Assembly: GCA_937859855.1 (NCBI GenBank)
Contig: CALMAR010000458.1
Coordinates: forward strand, 1-7,305
Direction: 5' to 3'
Length of the DNA stretch: 7,305 nt
From: an uncultured Kineosporia sp.
GTDB lineage: Bacteria > Actinomycetota > Actinomycetes > Actinomycetales > Kineosporiaceae
The position numbers and the translations under genes are program-made. Positions 4,898 through 7,305 of this stretch are shown piece by piece. A model generated the notes under the pieces. The model searched no databases and was not told the origin of the DNA. It saw only the letters and a program-made list of their open reading frames with translations. Position 1 is the first letter of the stretch, and each line of letters opens with the position of its first letter.

Positions 4898-6381
4898 GCG
4901 CTGACCAGGTGGGCCCGGTCGAAAGTACCCGTTCCAGTTCGGCGCTGGCCGGCCTGGCCCGGTTACTGCGGGTGCATCCGGCTTGGATCGTGGCTGCGAT
5001 CACGTTCCTGGCCCTGGTATCGGCGGCCGCGTTCCGCTCGTCCACCGGAGTGCTGATCGAGCCGGTTGAGCAGGAGTTCGGCTGGAGCCGGGAGGCGACG
5101 TCGTCGGCGATCAGCCTGAACCTGATGCTGTTCGGCCTGACTGCTCCGTTCGCCGCCGCGCTGATGGAGCGGTTCGGGGTACGCCGGGTATGCGCCGCCG
5201 CTTTGGTCCTGGTATCGGCTGGGACGGGCCTGACCCTGGTGATGACCCAGGTGTGGCAGCTGATCGTGCTCTGGGGCGTGGTGGTGGGGCTCGGCGCCGG
5301 GTCGATGGCGCTGGTGTTCGGAGCGATCGTGGCCAACCGCTGGTTCGTGCGCAGCCGGGGCCTGGTGATGGGAGTGTTCTCGGCCGGTTCGGCCACCGGC
5401 CAGTTGGTCATCCTGCCGATCGTGGCCTGGCTGGCCGTGCATGTCGGGTGGCGCTGGTCGGCGGGGCTGGTGGCCGGACTGGCCCTCAGCCTGGCACCGC
5501 TGGTGCTGCTGTTGCTGCGAGACAGTCCGGCCCAGGCGCGGGTTAGGCCCTACGGTGATGACCTTCCGGTGGCTCTGGCCGGCGAGCCCGCCTCGGCCGC
5601 CGGGCCGGAGATGGCTGGCCCGGTCACCGGAGCGGCCGGGCCCTTGGCCGAGTCACCGGCTGAGTCACCGGCCGAGTCACCGGCTGAGTCACCGGCCCGG
5701 ATTGCGCTGGCTGCGCTTCGGAGCAGCTCACACTCGCTGTCCTTCTGGGTGCTGTTCGCCACCTTCTTCGTCTGCGGGTGGTCGACCAACGGCCTGATCC
5801 AGACCCATTTCGTGGCGGCCGCGCACGACCATGGCATGCCGCCGACCACAGCTGCGACTCTGCTGGCAATGATCGGCGTCTTCGACATCGTCGGTACGAT
5901 CTGCTCGGGCTGGCTGAGCGATCGGATCGATCCGCGGATCCTGCTGTTCGCCTACTACGGTCTGCGCGGGATGTCGTTGCTGGCCGCGCCGGGCCTGCTC
6001 AGCGATCACGTGAACGCCCCGCTGATGTTGTTCGTCGTCTTCTACGGGCTGGACTGGGTCGCCACCGTTCCGCCCACAGTCGCATTGTGCCGCAGCATCT
6101 TCGGCATCGAGCGCTCGGCGGTAGTGTTCGGCTGGGTCTTCGCCGGGCACATGGTCGGAGCCGGAGTGGCCGCGCAGGTCGCGGGCATCATCAGGCAGGA
6201 CACCGGCTCGTACTCCAAGGCTTGGTGGCTGGCCGGAGTGCTCTGCCTGATCGCTGCCGCTGCGATCTGGCTGATCCGGCGTCCGGCCGAACCGGGCACG
6301 GACCGGGGTGATCCTGCCGCCGAGCCGCCTGCGGCTGGAGTCGAGGACGAGGAGAATCAGGACGCGATCAGGGTGGGCTAG
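4894..6381 (+). CDS. MFS transporter, oxalate/formate antiporter-like, 495 aa
   Basis: A cytoplasmic-membrane secondary transporter of the major facilitator superfamily. About 12 membrane helices fall in two blocks (residues 31-208 and 283-462) separated by a cytoplasmic loop. The stretch STGVLIEPVEQEFGWSREAT (residues 50-69) is typical of the oxalate:formate antiporter and monocarboxylate branch. Loop 2-3 carries MERFGVRR (91-98) and loop 8-9 carries GWLSDRIDPR (339-348), the MFS G-x-L-S-D-R type signature. The central loop (residues 209-280) is Ala/Pro/Gly-rich and holds a fourfold AESP repeat at 252-267. The C-terminal tail is acidic (EDEENQD). GTG is the start, overlapping the upstream stop as GTGA, which indicates translational coupling with the mycothiol-dependent enzyme. 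A carboxylate substrate is inferred from the family only. The gene ends 11 bp before a convergent gene. Confidence 0.9.
   Translation: MSADQVGPVESTRSSSALAGLARLLRVHPAWIVAAITFLALVSAAAFRSSTGVLIEPVEQEFGWSREATSSAISLNLMLFGLTAPFAAALMERFGVRRVCAAALVLVSAGTGLTLVMTQVWQLIVLWGVVVGLGAGSMALVFGAIVANRWFVRSRGLVMGVFSAGSATGQLVILPIVAWLAVHVGWRWSAGLVAGLALSLAPLVLLLLRDSPAQARVRPYGDDLPVALAGEPASAAGPEMAGPVTGAAGPLAESPAESPAESPAESPARIALAALRSSSHSLSFWVLFATFFVCGWSTNGLIQTHFVAAAHDHGMPPTTAATLLAMIGVFDIVGTICSGWLSDRIDPRILLFAYYGLRGMSLLAAPGLLSDHVNAPLMLFVVFYGLDWVATVPPTVALCRSIFGIERSAVVFGWVFAGHMVGAGVAAQVAGIIRQDTGSYSKAWWLAGVLCLIAAAAIWLIRRPAEPGTDRGDPAAEPPAAGVEDEENQDAIRVG
5647..5694 (+). repeat. 12-bp tandem repeat (four copies) encoding AESP
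   Basis: GCCGAGTCACCG and GCTGAGTCACCG alternate twice, giving four 12-bp units or two 24-bp units, all in frame with the transporter. Only the third base of the Ala codon varies, and it alternates C/T/C/T, which suggests duplication of a 24-bp block. The unit is a multiple of three, so copy-number change would not break the gene. Confidence 0.92.
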
Positions 6382-6392
6382 GCCGGGCAACC

Positions 6393-6992
6393 CTAGTCCG
6401 AGCCGCCCGGCTCAGGGCTCTGATCCGCGCCGCCGGACGACTCCGGGCGGGAGAACTGGTCCAGGACAGCGGGTGGAGGCCAGGCGAAGGTGAATCGGGT
6501 GGCGTCGGCCGGGAACGAGAACCAGGCCAGCGCCCGCCTTGGAACCAGCACTCGAAGGCCACCACCCTCCGGGCCGGACCAGGAGCCGGGGCCAGGGCTG
6601 TAGCCCAGCGCGTGGTACTTGGTGAACGCCTGCGACAGCTGCTCGCCGAGGCCGCCGGCGTCCGCCCGGGCCGGAAGGGACTCTCCCTCCACGATGACCG
6701 CCTCAGTGCCGTTCTCCAGATTCAGTGAACAGGCCGGGCTGGCGGCCACATTGCGGGCATGGACAGTGGCTGGTGAGCCGTCGTACCAGAACCGGCCACC
6801 GACCCAGACGCCCCAGCGCGGAACGACGTGCGGCCGTCCGTCCGGCCGGACCGTGGCCAGCCAGTAGGCCACCGACGAGACCAGCCGGGCTTCGACAGCG
6901 CTCCAGTCCAGCAGTCCGTCCGTACTGGCTGGCAGGCCGTAACCTTCGGGCATCCTCGGCCGGCTTGGCTTCGGAGCGTTCGTCTCCGACAT
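6393..6992 (-). CDS. Pyridoxamine 5'-phosphate oxidase family (FMN/F420-binding split-barrel) protein, 199 aa
   Basis: A small split beta-barrel protein of the PPOX superfamily, whose members bind FMN, F420 or heme and often act as reductases or oxidases. The diagnostic segment is residues 45-95: LATVRPDGRPHVVPRWGVWV, then GGRFWYDGSPATVHARN, then ASPACSLNLENG. This is the strand-turn-strand arrangement that holds the flavin phosphate. The C-terminal RVLVPRRALAWFSFPADATRFTF (residues 147-169) matches the closing strands of these proteins. The last 20 residues are a Ser/Gly/Pro/Glu-rich tail. The cofactor and substrate cannot be decided from the sequence. ATG at 6992 is chosen because it gives a normal family length. 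The frame stays open upstream to 7082 through a perfect inverted repeat, and a GTG at 7025 would add 11 residues. No clear Shine-Dalgarno precedes 6992. It is convergent with the MFS gene, 11 bp apart. Confidence 0.85.
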   Translation of the reverse strand: MSETNAPKPSRPRMPEGYGLPASTDGLLDWSAVEARLVSSVAYWLATVRPDGRPHVVPRWGVWVGGRFWYDGSPATVHARNVAASPACSLNLENGTEAVIVEGESLPARADAGGLGEQLSQAFTKYHALGYSPGPGSWSGPEGGGLRVLVPRRALAWFSFPADATRFTFAWPPPAVLDQFSRPESSGGADQSPEPGGSD

Positions 6993-7024
6993 GCCCGAAA
7001 GGCTAATGCTCGCATCTGTCCTCA

Positions 7025-7062
7025 CCGCGCTGATCATGCAACTTCCCGCATGATCAGCGCGG
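7025..7062. repeat. Perfect 15-bp inverted repeat with 8-bp spacer
   Basis: CCGCGCTGATCATGC (7025-7039), spacer AACTTCCC, then GCATGATCAGCGCGG (7048-7062). The arms are exactly complementary, and each contains TGATCA. It sits 33 bp upstream of the chosen PPOX start. Possible roles are a repressor operator, a terminator or leader hairpin without a U-tract, or a unit of a dispersed palindromic repeat family. The sequence alone does not decide. Confidence 0.9.
7039..7060 (+). repeat. 22-bp direct repeat, copy 1
   Basis: CAACTTCCCG followed by CATGATCAGCGC, covering the spacer and right arm of the inverted repeat. It matches 7080-7101 at 19 of 22 positions, the shared end CATGATCAGCGC being identical. 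The copies are 41 bp apart. Confidence 0.8.
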
Positions 7063-7079
7063 TTGGGAGCTCTTTCGGC

Positions 7080-7101
7080 CAACTTTCGCCATGATCAGCG
7101 C
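7080..7101 (+). repeat. 22-bp direct repeat, copy 2 (orphan half-site)
   Basis: CAACTTTCGC followed by CATGATCAGCGC. It has no facing partner arm, so the region contains three copies of the GCGCTGATCATG-type core: two facing each other and one alone. This suggests a repeat unit that has been duplicated, or a regulator with an extra half-site. Confidence 0.8.
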
Positions 7102-7154
7102 CCAGAGGCGCCCCCTCGGCTGGCGGCTGGCGAAGGAACGCTGCCAGCACGTCG

Positions 7155-7214
7155 AGCTGAGCGGCACGGCCAGGCAAGCTGAGCGGCACGGCCAAGCGAG
7201 CTGAGCGCCTCAGC
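7155..7214. repeat. 22-bp tandem repeat, two full copies and a degenerate third
   Basis: AGCTGAGCGGCACGGCCA plus four bases occurs at 7155-7176 and 7177-7198, with differences confined to the last few bases. A third copy starts at 7199 and diverges after AGCTGAGCG. The third copy forms a short stem (GCTGAG 7200-7205 with CTCAGC 7209-7214) and overlaps the stop codon and last codon of the homocysteine S-methyltransferase gene. It could act as a weak transcription-termination structure for that gene. Confidence 0.8.
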
Positions 7215-7305
7215 GCAAGCTGGCGGCCAGCTCGCCGAGCTGATCTGGTCCGATTCGGCAGCAGCCGCCGATCAGGCGCGCTCCGCCGTCCACCCACTCC
7301 AGCAC
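7210..7305 (-). CDS. mmuM: Homocysteine S-methyltransferase, C-terminal 31 residues (rest beyond window)
   Basis: Only the end of the gene is present: VLEWVDGGARLIGGCC, then RIGPDQLGELAASLR and TGA at 7212-7210. The GGCCR-x-GPD ending is the hallmark of the homocysteine-binding barrel, where the two adjacent cysteines, together with a third cysteine further upstream, hold the zinc that activates the homocysteine thiol. MmuM-type enzymes transfer a methyl group from S-methylmethionine or S-adenosylmethionine to homocysteine, making methionine in the cytoplasm. The first codon visible (GTG at 7305) is internal, not the start. The MmuM assignment over other Hcy-methyltransferases rests on this C-terminal motif ending the protein directly, so the symbol is likely but not certain. 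Confidence 0.75.
   Translation of the reverse strand: MLEWVDGGARLIGGCCRIGPDQLGELAASLR

Larger units (their letters stand above)
6993..7209. other. Repeat-rich intergenic region, 217 bp
   Basis: Lies between two minus-strand genes (the end of the homocysteine S-methyltransferase and the start of the PPOX-like protein). It holds a perfect 15-bp inverted repeat, an extra half-site copy in a 22-bp direct repeat, and a 22-bp tandem repeat. Reading frames across it consist mostly of translated repeat and show no protein family I recognise. Any promoter for the PPOX-like gene must be here, but no -35/-10 pair is clear. Confidence 0.6.

Noticed and set aside
5728..6390. 220-codon open frame on the minus strand under the transporter
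   Set aside because: Antisense to membrane helices of the MFS gene; Gln/Arg/His/Asp-rich shadow with no domain.
6400..6413. GAGCCG/CGGCTC hairpin near the convergent gene ends, as a bidirectional terminator
   Set aside because: The 6-bp stem has a 2-base loop and lies inside the coding end of the PPOX-like gene; too weak to call.
6993..7082. N-terminal extension of the PPOX-like protein to 7082
   Set aside because: The added residues are only the translation of the perfect inverted repeat and its spacer. The normal family length is reached from the ATG at 6992.
1..7305. CRISPR array, tRNA, rRNA or insertion sequence
   Set aside because: No regularly spaced repeats with unique spacers, no tRNA or rRNA signature, and no transposase or terminal inverted repeats were seen.

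Overview
The window is GC-rich DNA from an actinobacterium. Three lines support this: codon use with G or C at nearly every third position, a HelR/HelD-type RNA polymerase recycling ATPase of the actinobacterial class, and an enzyme of the mycothiol-dependent maleylpyruvate isomerase family (mycothiol is an actinobacterial thiol). I cannot name the genus from the sequence.

Layout, left to right. (1) 1-1688, minus strand: the N-terminal three quarters of helR, cut by the left edge. (2) 1844-2641, minus strand: an unusual single-ORF protein that joins a VapB-like N-terminus to a VapC-like PIN domain through a long Pro/Glu/Gly/Ala-rich linker. (3) 2642-2975: a 334-bp divergent intergenic region with two identical 9-mers that match the actinobacterial DnaA box. 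(4) 2976-4073, plus strand: a secreted protein of about three IPT/TIG-like immunoglobulin-fold domains, followed by a strong GC hairpin. (5) 4130-4897 and 4894-6381, plus strand: a mycothiol-dependent-isomerase-like enzyme and an MFS transporter of the oxalate/formate antiporter type. Their stop and start codons overlap by 4 bp, so they are almost certainly one translationally coupled unit. (6) 6393-6992, minus strand and convergent with the transporter: a pyridoxamine 5'-phosphate oxidase-fold protein. (7) 6993-7209: a repeat-rich gap with a perfect 15-bp inverted repeat, an extra copy of its half-site, and a 22-bp tandem repeat. (8) 7210-7305, minus strand: the last 31 residues of a homocysteine S-methyltransferase, cut by the right edge.

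Functionally this is mostly a set of separate transcription units. The only clear partnership is the enzyme-transporter pair at 4130-6381, which suggests uptake or export of a small carboxylate-like compound together with its thiol-dependent processing; the substrate is unknown. HelR frees stalled or rifamycin-bound RNA polymerase. The neighbouring PIN protein is a probable RNase or a remnant of a toxin-antitoxin pair. Any functional link between those two is speculation. The items most worth a second look are the VapB-VapC fusion with its altered fourth acidic position, the paired DnaA-box-like sites, and the inverted-repeat cluster near the right end.
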